Source of the DNA: Anaeramoeba flamelloides
Lineage: Eukaryota > Metamonada > Anaeramoebidae
Reading direction: 5' to 3'
NCBI GenBank assembly: GCA_027625915.1
Contig: JANTQA010000023.1
Span: 7,688,001-7,752,000 of the forward strand
Length of the DNA stretch: 64,000 nt
The number at the start of each line of letters is the position of its first letter. Within the stretch, counting starts at the first letter, position 1. Below are positions 1-16,635 of this stretch, one piece after another. The notes below the pieces were generated by a model. It was given only the letters and a program-made list of their open reading frames with translations. It was not told the DNA's origin and did not search any database. The position numbers and the translations under genes were made by a program.

Positions 1-1619
1 TCATATTTACAAAATTTCTGAGATGAAATGATTTTTTTATCAAAATTCCAAAAAATGAAATTTTCTTCATTTTTTTGTCAAAAAAATACATTTTAATCTT
101 CCAGTATCTTCATAATTCTTTTTTAAAATTTATTTAAAGAACCCTATTTCTTGTTTATGTACTGTTGTCGTTCCATTGATTTGTTTCTTTTATTTCTAGA
201 GTCAGCCAATATTTTTTGCATGAGTTAAATTTTAGTAATGGGTTAAAATCAAAAACATGGGTTAGTTACACCACTGTAGATTTTGTCACATTGTGCAGAA
301 ATAATAAATCAACTCCCAAATTCTTGAGTGACATTTTCACTTCCTTATTTGGTCTTTCCATAAAATGTAAAATTTATCAAATTGATGTCCTTGAATTGGA
401 ATACTAAACGATAAAAATGTTCACTTCTGATCCCTATTCCCTAACTTTTCTTTTACATAGAGGGTTTTCCAAAGAAATAAGTGGTAATTTGTTATCTCTA
501 TCTGAAAGAGAAAAAGATTTATGAATTGAAAACTTATTTTCATTTATTATGCAAATAACAGGAGTAGTATTGTGGGGGTTGGCTGAGAATTCATGTCACT
601 TGGTGTTTTTTTTGACACAGTTGTTATCTTGAAATTGACTCTTTCCTCCATATTTAAATTGAATTTTGTCAAAATGCAAAAACTGTTTTTCCAACATTTA
701 CAAGTAGGTTAATTCCTAATTATTTTTAAATGTAAACAACAAATGTGAAATTTTTTCTCGTTGTAAGACTCATTAACCATGAATTTCACCTCATCCGTGG
801 TACGGTTTGGTTGCAAATAAGGGGATATTGTGATTATTCTGAATTACAAAATTCCAAAAACAAAAAATAAATTCACATATGGTATCTTTTGAAAAATAAA
901 ATCAAAACAAATTTCTTACTATTCCCCACTATGGTCAATTTGAGGGGAAATTAAAATCTTTTTGAATAAGTAATTTAACCATTTTTATAGAAGTAAAAAA
1001 TTTCACTTGTGATCAGGTTTGGTTTTACTATTTGTTCTTAAATTAATCAGTGCATTGAAAACGGATATTCTTTTGATCGAAATTTGATTGAGGTTGTTGG
1101 AATTCGATCAAGGTAAAAAAAACTTTTCTTTTTTTGGTTTCTGAAAAGTTTAAAACGATTTATGATCTCTGTATAATTCTTGCAAAAAATCAGAAAAATT
1201 AATTATAAAATTAAATAAAAGGCTCTAAATAGGTAAAAGATTAAAAGAATCAAAAACAATTGTGTTTTAAATTTATACCAACGGTTTGTAAAATGTTCTT
1301 GTTGGATAAATGATTTCTGAGTAAATTAAATGAAAAATAAAAAGTTTACTTTATTGACATAAAAAAGCAAACTTTAGTAATTCTAAAAAAAAGAGGTGGT
1401 ATTTGAAAAGAGAAAATTTTCAAACTGAATAGTTTTCTTTTTCACTCATTGAAAAAAATTAGTCATTTCGATTTCAAAATAAAGGACAATTCTCTGAGAT
1501 TGATTAAAATACCGTTTAATTGCCCAAAAAGTTATACTTGAATTTTGGAGATAAAGGAAAATAATTTTATCTCCTTTTCATTTTTTTTTATTGTCTTCTG
1601 AACAAAATCTTCATTTAAA
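1..1619. other. intergenic, no gene recognised
   Basis: This AT-rich stretch lies upstream of the pyruvate:ferredoxin oxidoreductase gene. I see only short random open frames, the longest 63 codons at 216-407, with no recognisable motif and no plausible splice partners. No RNA gene or clear repeat was found. The promoter of the downstream gene should lie near 1560-1619, but no TATA-like element stands out from the background. Confidence 0.5.
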
Positions 1620-5549
<3,930 letters not shown>

Positions 5550-8500
5550 TTTGATAATTTGATTTTTATTTTTTTTTAATTCATTTTAGAAAGCTCAATA
5601 ATTTTTTCATTAATTATCTTTTTTTTTTTAAAAAAAATATTATACGTCTTAGTGTATTTTATTACGTTCTTTACATAGTAAACTTTTTCAGTACTTAATT
5701 TTTTTAAAAATAAATTAAATTTTAAAGTTTTGAATTATTTTTGATTTTTTTTTTTTTTTTTTTGCTTTATTTTTAAAAATTTCATAAAGTTTGTGCTAAA
5801 AATTCGCTTTGGATATATTTGTAATATAACGTGACATAATCATTATATTTTATTTGGACAATTACAGTAATTTAAAGCGTTGACATTTTGAATCTTTTTC
5901 GAAAAAACGACACAAATAATTCATAGTTTGTTTAAATGGAATCAAATGATAACTTTATTCTTTCAAGAATTCCTCTCGAATTATTTCTTGTTTAAATTTG
6001 GTTCTTAAGCGACTAATCTCTTTTAAATTTTTTAACCTATATTTAATATGATTGAGAAAATTTTTTGTCAATTACTTTAGATTTGAAACCCCCTGTTTAT
6101 TTTCAATATTAAACATATTTTTAGATAAGGAACCCTTTATTTAGAAATTGGTCTAAAAAAAAAAATGTTCGAGACTTGTTCCTTCATAGAATTTCATCAT
6201 TACTAAAGTTTATAAATGAAAGTTCAGCTCTGTAAAATGAAAAATAAGTTTATGAGATGGAAAAAAAATAGAAATTTTTCTGAGTTCTCAAAAAACAATC
6301 AAAAACTAACCAACATTCAAAGTGTGATCGATACCAAAAATCAACTTTCAAAAAGAACTCAATTTTGGAAAAAGCTCTGCAAAGAAGAATGGCTCTTAAT
6401 TTCCAATATAAATGTTGTAAAAAATAATTTTGACAACAAAGATATTGGTTTTGAACGGTTGATCTATTTCAGTTTGAGATCTTGAAGATTTTTTTTTTTT
6501 TCTTTTCATTTTTCAAATGAGTTATTCCATTGTCAAGAATGTTATAAAAGACTTCGATTATTAAATTTAGAGCGTTATAAGATAACCACCAATTGTATTA
6601 AATCGAATAAAAATTGATTATATACTTATGATAACCATTTTTTTATATTGAAGAATTTTGAGTTTGTGAAAATTTAAAAAACGAAAAGAGTAATTTTTTC
6701 CTGAATTTGGATTTTTGTTATTGATAATTCTTTTCAAAATTGTTTTATATTGTATTTTTTGTCATTGCGAATCCTAAGAATTTTTTTTCAATCAATTCTA
6801 TAATAGTTTTTTTTTTTTTTGTTATTTGAATTTTGCCAATCAAAAGAAGGACAAGTTAGCAGTGTGTTTTAATTTTCATGTTGCTAACTGAAGATAGACA
6901 AATACATAGTAAATGACTAGAGACTTTATAAATATTTTTTAAAAATTATTAGTTTGAATATCATATTTCACAAAACAAAATAAGCATTTTGAAGTTTTCC
7001 TATAAAAATTTTAGTTTTGGTCATCTGTTGGCCAATCCTGGTATTTTTTAAGGCTATTTCCTGTAAGATAATTGTTTTAAAGGCAAATGAAATCAAAAAA
7101 ATCTTTTTTTTTTAATTGAGTTTTGGTTAAAAAAAAAAAAATGGTTTTTTGATCCAGTGTAATCAGAAAAAAATAATATTTGGTGCTTTTGAAAAATTAT
7201 TCTTAAAAGTTAATCCCCAATTAGTAAGTACTGAAAGGGGCTGGTTTAATTTGAATCATTTTGATATTATAATTCTAATTTTAAATTTATGTGGTTTAAA
7301 AAATTCTAAAAATCGAATCATTTCGTAAACTCTGTTAAGTTATTTATTTTTTTATAAATATTTTACATCAATTATAGGGGATCCTTTTTTTTTCATTATT
7401 TTTTTTTTCAATATTTGTTCTTATGAGATGGGCACGGATATTTTTTTTTCGGGTATAAATCATTATTATTCTGTTTCCCCGTTGAGATATCCGAATATTG
7501 TTTTTAATACAATATGTTATTTAAACACTTTCTAATTGGAATAAATGGTTTCGAAACTATAATTTTAGTGTGTAAAGTACTATAAACTTTCAGTTATTTA
7601 AAAATATATGTGATTTTAATTCTCAAATGTTGAGATTTTTTTTGAGTTTTAGTATTATTTTACTATTTCAAAAAATATGTAAAAATTGGTTCTCAAATTT
7701 GGTCCATTTTAAAAGAATCATGAGAGAATTATATATTATCGGTCGGTGGTTAATAAAATAGAAAAGATCGGTTAACATACCTGTAACAAAAATTGTAGTT
7801 TTTTTTGTTTCATTCCTAAAAATTATATTTTTTGATACATAATTTTTTTAACTTTTTTTAATCGTTGAAAATATAACACTATTGTTTTTTCCCGTTAAAA
7901 GAATAATCTCAATAATTAACATTTTTTTTTTTTTCAATTGATAACAATAGAGTACCTAATCTATTTTTGAAATTTCAGAGAGGGATCTGAATCATTGATA
8001 TTTTTTATAAGTAAATACTTTTTTTTGGAAATTCAAATAGCTGAAAAATAGTTTATTTAATATTATATTTTTTTAAAAAAAAAGTCGTTCCCCATTGGTT
8101 ATTTATTCAAAAATAGAGAAAGGTCCTTTTTACTCCCCCTATTTTGTCAGATAATAAATAGAGATGGGTCCAATTATAGGAAATATATTTTGTACAAATA
8201 ATAAATAAAAATAAATAAAAATAAATAAAAAATAAAAAACAAATAATAAACTAGTCGTAGATTTATGAAATTGTAAAAATGAAAGGTTATAAACTTCCAA
8301 ATACAAAATTTTATTATTCTTTTATTTTCCTGGTTAAAAGTAATAATTTAAAAGTGAATTTAATTTCTTCACCTTGGTTGAAAAAACTCTTTTTTAGTAT
8401 ACTTTTATTGGTGTTATAACATGGAAAAGGGGGTATATCATATTTCGTAATTGTTAAACCAGCTGGTGGTTTTTAATTTTTTTCATTAATGTTCAAGTAG

Positions 8501-9411
8501 ATAATCCATATTTTGTTTTAAAATGAAAAAGAAAAAGAAAAAAGAAAACATAAAACAAAATTAATTTTTATTTTAATTGGGGTTTTTAAAGAATTTACTT
8601 CGCTGTGTAAAAAAAACATTTATTGGCTTCAAAAAATGTTGATTAAAGAATTTCTGATAAAATTAAAATTTTAATTTTTTTTTTATTGAAAATTTTTTAT
8701 TTAGGATTATATATTTCATAATCAAATAGGAAATATGCCAAGAAACGAACGTAAATCAAAATTTAATATATACGTTCATTCTCTATTTCATTAAAAAACT
8801 TATAAAGTTTAGAACAGGAGTAAAAATATGTTCCCCACTAAAGTGGCAAGAAAGGTTAGTCGGGGGTTAAAAAAAAAAAACTTTTTAAATTCCACTGGTG
8901 ATGTTTGGAAATTTGGGAAAGTTTTTTAAAACAATTAATTTTTTTTTTGAATTATCCTTTGAAATCCCAAAAAAAGGTAAATTTGTAATATTTTGTCTTT
9001 TTTTTACAAGCATTCTTTTAAGTCCTTTTTTTATTTACAATGTTGGGTTACAGTTCTCACAAATATAATATTTGGGTTGTCCTTAAATTGAAATTAATGA
9101 ACGTTTTATTTTTTTATTATCAATAATCGGGTTTCCTTGACTTAATGATAATATACCCTAATATTGTAGAAATCTATCCCAAAGCCAGTCTCATAAAATT
9201 GAAATATAGAAAGTTTTCAATAATAAACTCTTAAAAGGGTACCTTTATCCTGTCCATCTGAAATGTGCCCCTTTTATTAAAACGGTATCCACTGCACCAA
9301 TGAAAGCGAAAGCAAAAAGGAAATATGGAAATAAAAAAATCACAAATTGAAAAATTACATTTTATTCATTTTAAAACAAATAATCGACTGACTATTTAGA
9401 AATAAATACAG
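5550..9411. other. intergenic, no gene recognised
   Basis: A 3.9 kb AT-rich stretch with many T8-T15 and A8-A12 runs. A short ATG frame of 89 codons at 6216-6485 is Lys- and Asn-rich with no recognisable motif, so I do not call it a gene. A (AAATA)n simple repeat lies at about 8200-8235. The convergent arrangement of the two flanking genes means their 3' untranslated regions lie at each end. Confidence 0.45.
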
Positions 9412-10566
9412 TTATTTTTGAAAAATCAAATTTAAATAATCTGAGAGATGTTTTTTAAAAAAACTGTTTTTCTTCTTTTTTTGGATTTTTGACTTTTTTT
9501 TCTTTCTTTTTGATCTTTTTTTCTTGGAATTTCTCTTTTTTTTTAATTTTACTCCTTCATTCATTTCAGTGTGTTCTCCATGTGCTCTCACAGTGGGTTT
9601 CTTTTGGTTTGTTTCAGTAAATACCTTTTGGTTTGTTTCGGTCAATAACTTTTGGTTTGTTTCGGTAAGCACCTTTTGGTTTATTTTGGTAAGCACCTTT
9701 TGGTGTTTCTTTTGAGAAGGGACAAACTGAAATACTTTTTTTAAGGGAAACGATCCGTTAGAATTTTGTTTGAAATCAAGATCGTTCAATAAATTTTTTT
9801 TTTGGGGTGAATCTTTCACAAACATTCTTGTTCGGCTTTTTTGGTACAGCACGGGTGACAAACATGCACATTTCTGAGGAGAGAAATTGAAGCAGTCTTT
9901 TGATTGTTTCTTTTCGAGTTGTTGAACGAATTGGAAAAAATCTTCCAATTGTGGAAGCTCGCTTAGGTTAATTTGCGCCTGCTTTTCCTTTTCTTCTTCG
10001 TTTTGTAGCCACAATAACAATTGTTGGCGCAACTCCTGTTTTGTTTTAGTGTTTGGATCCGTAATTGTACTTATCTTGATCTGCTTTTTGAGCGGGGAGC
10101 AGGGAGAGTGTTTATTTTTTGGGGAGATGCAATGTATTTTTTTTTTCATTTTTTTAATCGATCTTATTATTTGCCGATTAAACTTCTTTTGCCTGAGACT
10201 GCTTTCCCTGAACTCCCTTTTGCAATCCAAATCCTCAGAGTCTGTGTTTCTTTGTTTATAGTCTTTATTATCATCCAAATCAAACATTAAAGCACTAACA
10301 AAATCGTCGTTTTGCTTCAGAAACTTTTGGCTTTTTTTTTCTTGGCGTGTGTCAACAAGCCCTCCTTTGCTCAAAAACGTTTCAAAGTCGGAGCAAAAAG
10401 AATCAGTGATTGTTAATTCTGAATCAGAAGAAAATTCAGAAATGTTGCTTATTTTCCTTGTGCTTGAAAGTAAATTTTCTTCGTCAGATCGTTCAATCAT
10501 ACAAAACCCATTTATCAATGACCTTTTCCGGAATTTTTCTGGTGTTTGGTGTTCTAAAAAAAGCAT
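9412..10566 (-). CDS. Lys-rich protein with 8-residue tandem repeats, function unknown
   Basis: A single open frame of 384 residues that I do not recognise. It is hydrophilic, with no signal peptide or membrane segment. The N-terminal third is Ser/Asp/Glu rich. The middle has three Ser-Pro motifs (SPKNKHSP, SPQK, DSPQKK) that could be proline-directed kinase sites, and a Leu/Gln-rich stretch (QLLLWLQNEEEKEKQ) likely to be helical. Near residues 283-325 are five imperfect copies of an 8-residue unit (consensus NQKVLTET), encoded by a 24 bp minisatellite at about 9595-9717. The C-terminus is nearly all Lys, Arg, Ser and Asn, resembling a nuclear localisation or nucleic-acid-binding tail. The Met at 10566 is the first in frame. 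However, the sequence just inside it (TACTAA followed by T7AG, ending at 10554) looks like an intron end, so the true N-terminus could lie in an upstream exon. Confidence 0.75.
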   Translation of the reverse strand: MLFLEHQTPEKFRKRSLINGFCMIERSDEENLLSSTRKISNISEFSSDSELTITDSFCSDFETFLSKGGLVDTRQEKKSQKFLKQNDDFVSALMFDLDDNKDYKQRNTDSEDLDCKREFRESSLRQKKFNRQIIRSIKKMKKKIHCISPKNKHSPCSPLKKQIKISTITDPNTKTKQELRQQLLLWLQNEEEKEKQAQINLSELPQLEDFFQFVQQLEKKQSKDCFNFSPQKCACLSPVLYQKSRTRMFVKDSPQKKNLLNDLDFKQNSNGSFPLKKVFQFVPSQKKHQKVLTKINQKVLTETNQKLLTETNQKVFTETNQKKPTVRAHGEHTEMNEGVKLKKKRNSKKKRSKRKKKKSKIQKKKKNSFFKKHLSDYLNLIFQK

Positions 10567-11936
10567 TTAGTAAAAGAAAACTTTTTTAAAAAAATAAATA
10601 TTCTTTGTAATTTTGGAAAAAAAGAAAATCTTTTGAAAGTTCTTTGAGATTAAAAGTTTCCTTTTTGAGTACAATCTATTTTTTCAAGGTGCTTTTAACA
10701 GTTTAAATATTCTAATGTAATTTGTTTTTAAAAATAACGTATTTTATTGTTTGTCTCTGTTAAGTATGATAAAAGATCAGCTTTATTTTTCACAGAAACA
10801 GACAATTCCAAGAGGATTTTTTCAACACAAATATTGGAAACAAACTCAATACCTTACTTTAGCTTTATTATTTTTGAATAAATTCAAAGAGTCTTTTAAG
10901 ACTCTTTTGATTCACAGGGTGTTTGGTTTTTGAATTTAACACAACAATAGGATTTTTACGAAAATATTAAAAAATTTTATAAAAATGGTCTCTGGAGAAA
11001 GAAATCCAATTTAAAGGATTAAAATCAATTAAAAAGAAAAAATCAAAGAGTTTTTTGGAAACCACAGAATCATAGAGTTTAAAATTAAAATACAAAAAGG
11101 TATTTTCCAAGATTAATATTTTTTCGAAAGTTTTAAAAAAAAAATTAGGGAAAATTTTTAATAAAACCAAAGATTTATTTTTTGTTTTGGAGTTAATATA
11201 AAAGGTTTTGATCAAACTTTTTGACAACAAATATCATACACTCTCAAAAAGATACTTAAAACAACCCTATAGACAACTTACAAATTCTAAAAACATCCCT
11301 ACAAAAACAAAATTACAAAACATAAGTGAAAAATCACACTCAATACGATCATAATGAAATTCCTTTTGTTTTTGAGGTTTTTGTATGTGAATTATTTTTT
11401 TTGTGGTAGTAAAATGTGTGAACATAAGGAACTTTTGTAGATTTTAAAAACCACCTGGGTAATTGTAAAAGTTTTTGTTCATCAGAAGAGTTGGCATTTT
11501 TCGGTTTTCTCATTTGGAAAAATTTTGAAAAAAATTATTAACCATTACACTTTTATGTTAAATCTTAAAACAGAATTGAAAGCTCAACAAAAACATCACA
11601 TTCAGAGAAAATGTTCCGATTTTTTTTACTCAATTTATTTTAAGAGAATCTCAATATTTTACTTTATGTTGGTTTTCATATCAGGAATAAGGGACTAATT
11701 AACTGACAAATCATCTAATTGTAAATTTAATAGAATCTTCGAAAAAATTTTGTAATAACTTGAAATTTAAAAACCAAAGCAAAACTGATTACTAAAATCC
11801 TAAACTTTCTTTTAATTGTGTTTTCTCAAATAAATTCTTGTTTTTTAAAGATTGATAGCTTTTTTTTCTCATTTTTGAAAAAGTTCAAAATTCAAAACAT
11901 ACTACTAAATAATTTCAAAAAAATTATTTTCTTGAA

Positions 11937-13149
11937 GGGACTAGTAACTCTTATTTATTTTTTTTCCCAAAGGTAATAGAGTAATTATTTAAATAAGGAT
12001 ACAATTAAACCCAATAAGAAACTTCGTTTGTCAACTTTAGAGAAATGAATAATCATTTTTAAAAGATTTCATTTTCCCAAAGAAATTTTCAGTCAAAAGA
12101 TCTTAATTTTTTTTGATTTGGATTTTTGGATAAAATTAGAAAAATAATAATTTGACAAAAAAATTTTCTTTTGAAGAAATATCACTTTTAGTAATTTCTG
12201 AGAGTCTTTATGAGCAAGTAACGTTGTGTCTTTACTATTATTTTAAAAATACATTAAAAATGAATCAATTATTGTATCCTTGAAGATCTAAAAAATTTAA
12301 ACATTTATTTTATTCACAAATATTTATGACATTTCTTGAAATTTAAAAGACTTGACAATATACTTTTTCAAACATTACGGTATAAACAAGGAACTGTTTG
12401 TTTTAAAATCAGGTATTTGATAATATCTATTATCTTTTTTATTATTAGATATATGCATTTGAATTGTTTTTTTTGTTGCCAAATCTTGAAAAAATTGAGA
12501 AATTATTTGTAAAGTTTATTTGATAAATTTAATCATTGGGTTGTTAATGACTTACTGAAATAATTAAGATTGAGTAATTAATTATTCATTATAAATAATC
12601 AAATTAAAATGTATTTCTTGAGATAATAAGTTGAATTTTCCAGGTTTTAAAAAAGTATTTCGGGAGAATTTTTAATTCAATTCTTTGGTTCTTTTTCTCA
12701 TATTTTTTCATTCAAAAAAAAAGAAAAAATAGATTTGGTCTGTTCTTTAAATCAAAAAATTATATTTTTTACAAGTTTAAAATGAATATTGTATTTTTTT
12801 TTTGAGATTAAGTAGATTTTTTAACTTGGTTATTTAAGGACTTAGTGGTTTCATTTTTAAAGTGTCTTTTTGTACACTTCCTTTACAGGTAATAAGATTT
12901 CAATCTTCTTTCTTTGAAAATAATTTTTTTTAAATAATTTGGAAATATGTTGGATTTTGAACTTTTCAAAAATGAGAAAAATGGATCAGTCTTTTAAAAA
13001 CAATAATTCATTTCTGAAAATAGTATTAAAAGTAAGCCATGTCTTGTAGTTATTGTATTTTTACTTTATTTTTCAATTTCAAGATACCGTAAAATTTTTT
13101 TTAATTTGTTGGTAAATTTACTTGAAGATTTTTTTAGTTTACTAGCCCC
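11937..13149. mobile_element. TTAA-flanked non-autonomous DNA element, copy 1
   Basis: The left end reads GGGACTAGTAACT after TGAA. The right end is its imperfect reverse complement (AGTTTACTAGCCCC) before TTAA. The body is 1.2 kb and clearly similar to 13652-14873; for example both copies contain TATCAACTTTAGAGAAA-like and TTATTTTATTCACAAATATT stretches in the same order. No coding capacity is visible. The ends resemble the GGGAYTAG ends of the elements at 35790, 40366 and 56203, so all may have been moved by one enzyme. Confidence 0.65.
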
Positions 13150-13651
13150 TTAAAGAAGAAAGAAATCTTATTATCTATAAATGAGCTGTAATAAAATACA
13201 CTTTAAAAATAAAACCATTAGTTCATGGAATAACACAGTTTTAAAAAACCCCTCAATTTCAAAGAAATTAGAATAATAATTTTATACTTTAAAAATATAA
13301 TTATTTGATTCAAAGAACGGTTCAAACCAATTTTTTCTTTTATTGAATAAAAAAAAATTGAGAAAAAAAACCAAAGAATCCAAAAATTTAAAATTCTCCC
13401 AAAATAATTTCTAAAATCTGGGAAATTCAATAGAAAACCCCAAGGAATACCTTTAAATTTGATTATTTTTAAATAATAATTTATAACAGATTTTTCTTTT
13501 TCCTAGATGGTTTTTCACACCCCGAAGATAAATGTCATCAACAGAATTTAAAATTATTTGACATTTTTTAAAGATTTTCAAAGAAATAAAATGAAATCAT
13601 ATTAAATAATTCCAATAAAAATAAAAAAAATATTAACATAGTGAAAATTAA

Positions 13652-14873
13652 CTTAAACAAGTAGACATTAACTATTAATTATTAAAATTTCCAAAGAAAA
13701 TAGAGCACTTATTATACGAACAATGATTCGATAAAACCCATTAATCAATCAAATTTATCAACTTTAGAGAAACGAGTCTTCATTTTTAAATAATCTAAAT
13801 TTCCCCTCTTAATTTCCAGTTTAAAAGAACCCTTCTTTTTAATTTGGATTTTTGGATATTAAACCGAAAAAGAAAACTTTTCAAAAAAAATCGATTTTGA
13901 AGAAATCCCACTTTTAATAATTTCGAGAATTTATATGAACAAATAAACTTGGGTTTGTACCTTATTTTAAAAATAAAAATAAAAATAAATCAAATATTGT
14001 ATCTTTTAAGATCTAAAAAAAGCGCTCATTTATTTTATTCACAAATATTTATTAAATTTCTTGAAATTTATAAGATTAGATAATAATTCCTTTTCGAATA
14101 TTAAATGTATACAAAAAGAACCTTTAAGTATTTGAAAAAGTTATTTGGGAATATCTATTATTATTTATTATTAATAGAAACTTAATAATTTAAATTCTTT
14201 TGATTTATTTAGAAAATATCTAAAAAAATGAGAAATAATAATTCTGCCCATCGATAAAATTTTTCTTGGTTTTACTAATAAACCACTGAAAAAATTAAGA
14301 TTAAATTATTAATTATTAACTAAAAAAAATCCAATTAAAAGGTATTTCGTTTGGTTATAAGCTGGGTTTTCTAGGTCTTTAAAAAAATATATTAGGACAA
14401 TTTTAAATATGTGCATTTTTTTTTTTTTTCATATTTTTTTACCGAAAGAAAAAATTCATTCGAAATGTTCTTTGATTTAATATTTATCTTTTTTTCAAAG
14501 TTTAAAATAATTATTGCAATTTTTTCGAGATTAAGTACATTTTTTATACTGAACTATCCAATGGTTAATAATTTGATTTTTTAAGTTTATTTTTGTATAT
14601 TTGCTTTATAGATAATACTATTTCTTTTCTCTTCAAATAAAATATTTTTTTCAGGAAATAATTTCGAAAATTTGTTTTGGTTTTGAGGTTTCCAAAAATG
14701 AGTAGAATGAGATCAATCTTTTCAAAGCAATAATTCATTTTGAAAAATACTATAAAAAGTAAGTTAAATTTCTTAATAATTTGATTTTTACTTCATTTTT
14801 AAATTTCAAGACGCAGTAAAAGTTTTTTTTTGCTAATAGATTTTTGAGAATGTTTTTTAAGTTTACTGGACTC
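13652..14873. mobile_element. TTAA-flanked non-autonomous DNA element, copy 2 (decayed)
   Basis: Collinear with the element at 11937-13149 over about 1.2 kb in the same orientation, with many substitutions and small indels. The right end keeps a recognisable GTTTACTGGACTC then TTAA. The left end is degraded. The two copies are separated by about 500 bp of unrelated sequence, so this is either a second insertion or an old segmental duplication. Confidence 0.55.
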
Positions 14874-15099
14874 TTAAATAAAAACAGTTCTTTATTCATA
14901 CCATTAATATTGTAAAAAAAAAAAAACAATCCTATTTAATCTTTTGAAGTAACAAAAATAACCAAACAGGAGTAAATAATATTATTTGATTTATAAATGG
15001 ATAAAAATTTCACTTCATTTTCAATTTTCTTTTTCAAACAGAGCCCAAAAACCCAAATTAGAACCTAATTCTTTGGGAACCTAATTTATCAAAGAAAAA

Positions 15100-15560
15100 T
15101 TTGGAGAAGGAAGTGAAATTTTTTCCCCATTTAGAATTCAAATACCAGTACAGTGATCAAAATAATGAGTGCACAAAGACTATAATCCCTATTTCAAAAT
15201 ATTATAGGTGCTTTTTTCTTCTTCTTGTACCAAGGCAACATCTAATCTACTACCAAATAGTATACCTAAGTAAAAATCAATTTTGAAAGTAATGGTCTGG
15301 TTATTTGTCTTAATAATTTTTAAATTATTCATGTAAATAGTTGAAAATTTATTTTAATATTCAAAATTTTTTTGAATTTTTTTGAGGTATTATTGATTAA
15401 AATTTAAATAAAAATTTACTCTATTTTTTGAGATAAATTTTGCAATTTGATCCCTGAATTTTTAGAAATTCTTTTTAAATAATAGAACTTTAAGAAACCA
15501 ATTCCATATTTTTTTAGGGTTTATTATCATTTTCTTTGATTGGCTAATATATAAGTCTTC
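15100..15560. repeat. dispersed repeat F, copy 1
   Basis: Similar in order and sequence to 39190-39560. Shared blocks include GTGATCAAAATAATG, TTTGCAATTTGATCC and TAATAGAACTTTAAGAAA. Its left flank, from about 15005, also shares the 'TTTCACTTCATTTTCA' module and 'ATTCAAATACCAGT' with the repeat at 53605-54320, so repeats F and C have a common part. Confidence 0.6.
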
Positions 15561-15955
15561 TAGAACAAAAAAACAGGCTTTTTATTTTGAAACACAAATT
15601 AAATGCTTTTACACGCTTTATTTTAACTCCAGTAAAAGAAAAGAACAATTTTTCTGATCTTCTTTGATTCAGTATTTAATTTATTTTCCTTATTTTTTTG
15701 GAGAAATGACTACCAACCTATTTTCCTTATATACATAAAACTCAGATTTCAGAAAAAAAAATAAATTGTCATAAATTGACATTCTGAACCACTATTATAA
15801 CCAATACAAAGCCAAAGATCTGTCAGCTAAGAACTAAAAATAACAAGTAGTCATACCCAATACAAGATAATCTTTTTTCAAATTTCAGGAATTGTAAACC
15901 TTAAAAACTGTTTACTTTTATTTTTTTTATCTTTGTCTCTTTTAATAATTGGGGA

Positions 15956-16635
15956 ATGAAATACTCAAAAAAGCTTCCAAAAAGGTAAATCGTTTACTTT
16001 TTAAATTTTATGGTTTGTTTTTACTTGTTTCTCAAGAGGGCTTCAAGCAAACCTTAAACAAAAAACAAAAAAAATAAAAAAAAAAACAACTAACAAAAAC
16101 AAAATGGTTCAAAATTAAAAGATCCGTAAGAGCAAAAGGAACCAATTTAAAGGTCCACTTCAAAAACACTTGTGAAACAGGAAGAGCGATCAAAGGAAGA
16201 GGTCTTCGTAATGCCCAAAGATATCTTCAGGATGTCATTGAAAAAAGGCAGTGTGTTCCATTTCGAAAATTCAACCAGGGAACAGGCAGACATGGAGCAG
16301 CAAAAAACTTCAAAGCAATCTTTGCAAGGTGGCCAGAAAAGTCTGCACGATTCCTCTTAGACATGCTCAAAAACGCAGAATCCAATGCTAAAGAACAAGA
16401 ATTAGATCTTGACAAAATGATAATCACTCACGTCCAAGTCAACCAAGCACCAAAAGGAAGAAGAAGAACTTTCAAAGCACATGGTAGAATCACCAGATAT
16501 TGCTCAAGACCATGCCATGTTCAATTATTTGTCTCAGAACAGAAATGGTACAACCCAAAAAAAAAGGATAGAATCAAACCTTTATCACAAAAGAAACATC
16601 AAAAAAAGGTGAATAGAGAAAAGATCAAGAACTAA
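15956..16635 (+). CDS. RPL17: 60S ribosomal protein uL22 (RPL17)
   Basis: Two exons, 15956-15984 and 16122-16635, join in frame to 180 residues; human RPL17 has 184. The tiny first exon encodes MKYSKKLPK plus two bases of an Arg codon. The intron is 137 nt, GTAAAT to AAAAG. The frame of exon 2 is open only from 16078 and has no ATG before residue 94, so an upstream exon is needed; the MxYS start matches the family. Exon 2 carries family signatures: NLKVHFKNT, AIKGRGL, QCVPFRKFNQG, SARFLLDMLKNAESNA, HVQVNQAPKGRRRTF and AHGRI. The protein lines the peptide exit tunnel of the large subunit. A second possible acceptor at 16129-16130 keeps the same frame and would give a protein three residues shorter. 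The ATG at 16104 is out of frame and meets a stop after four codons. Confidence 0.93.

Larger units (their letters stand above)
10567..15955. other. intergenic, mostly repeats
   Basis: No gene is recognised. Most of the stretch is two diverged copies of a 1.2 kb TTAA-flanked element (listed separately), followed by a dispersed repeat at about 15005-15560. Short frames such as 10751-10933, 10967-11230 and 13218-13430 are low complexity and unsupported. Confidence 0.5.

Noticed and set aside
8195-8240. (AAATA)n simple repeat
   Set aside because: Ordinary microsatellite in AT-rich DNA; no evidence of function.
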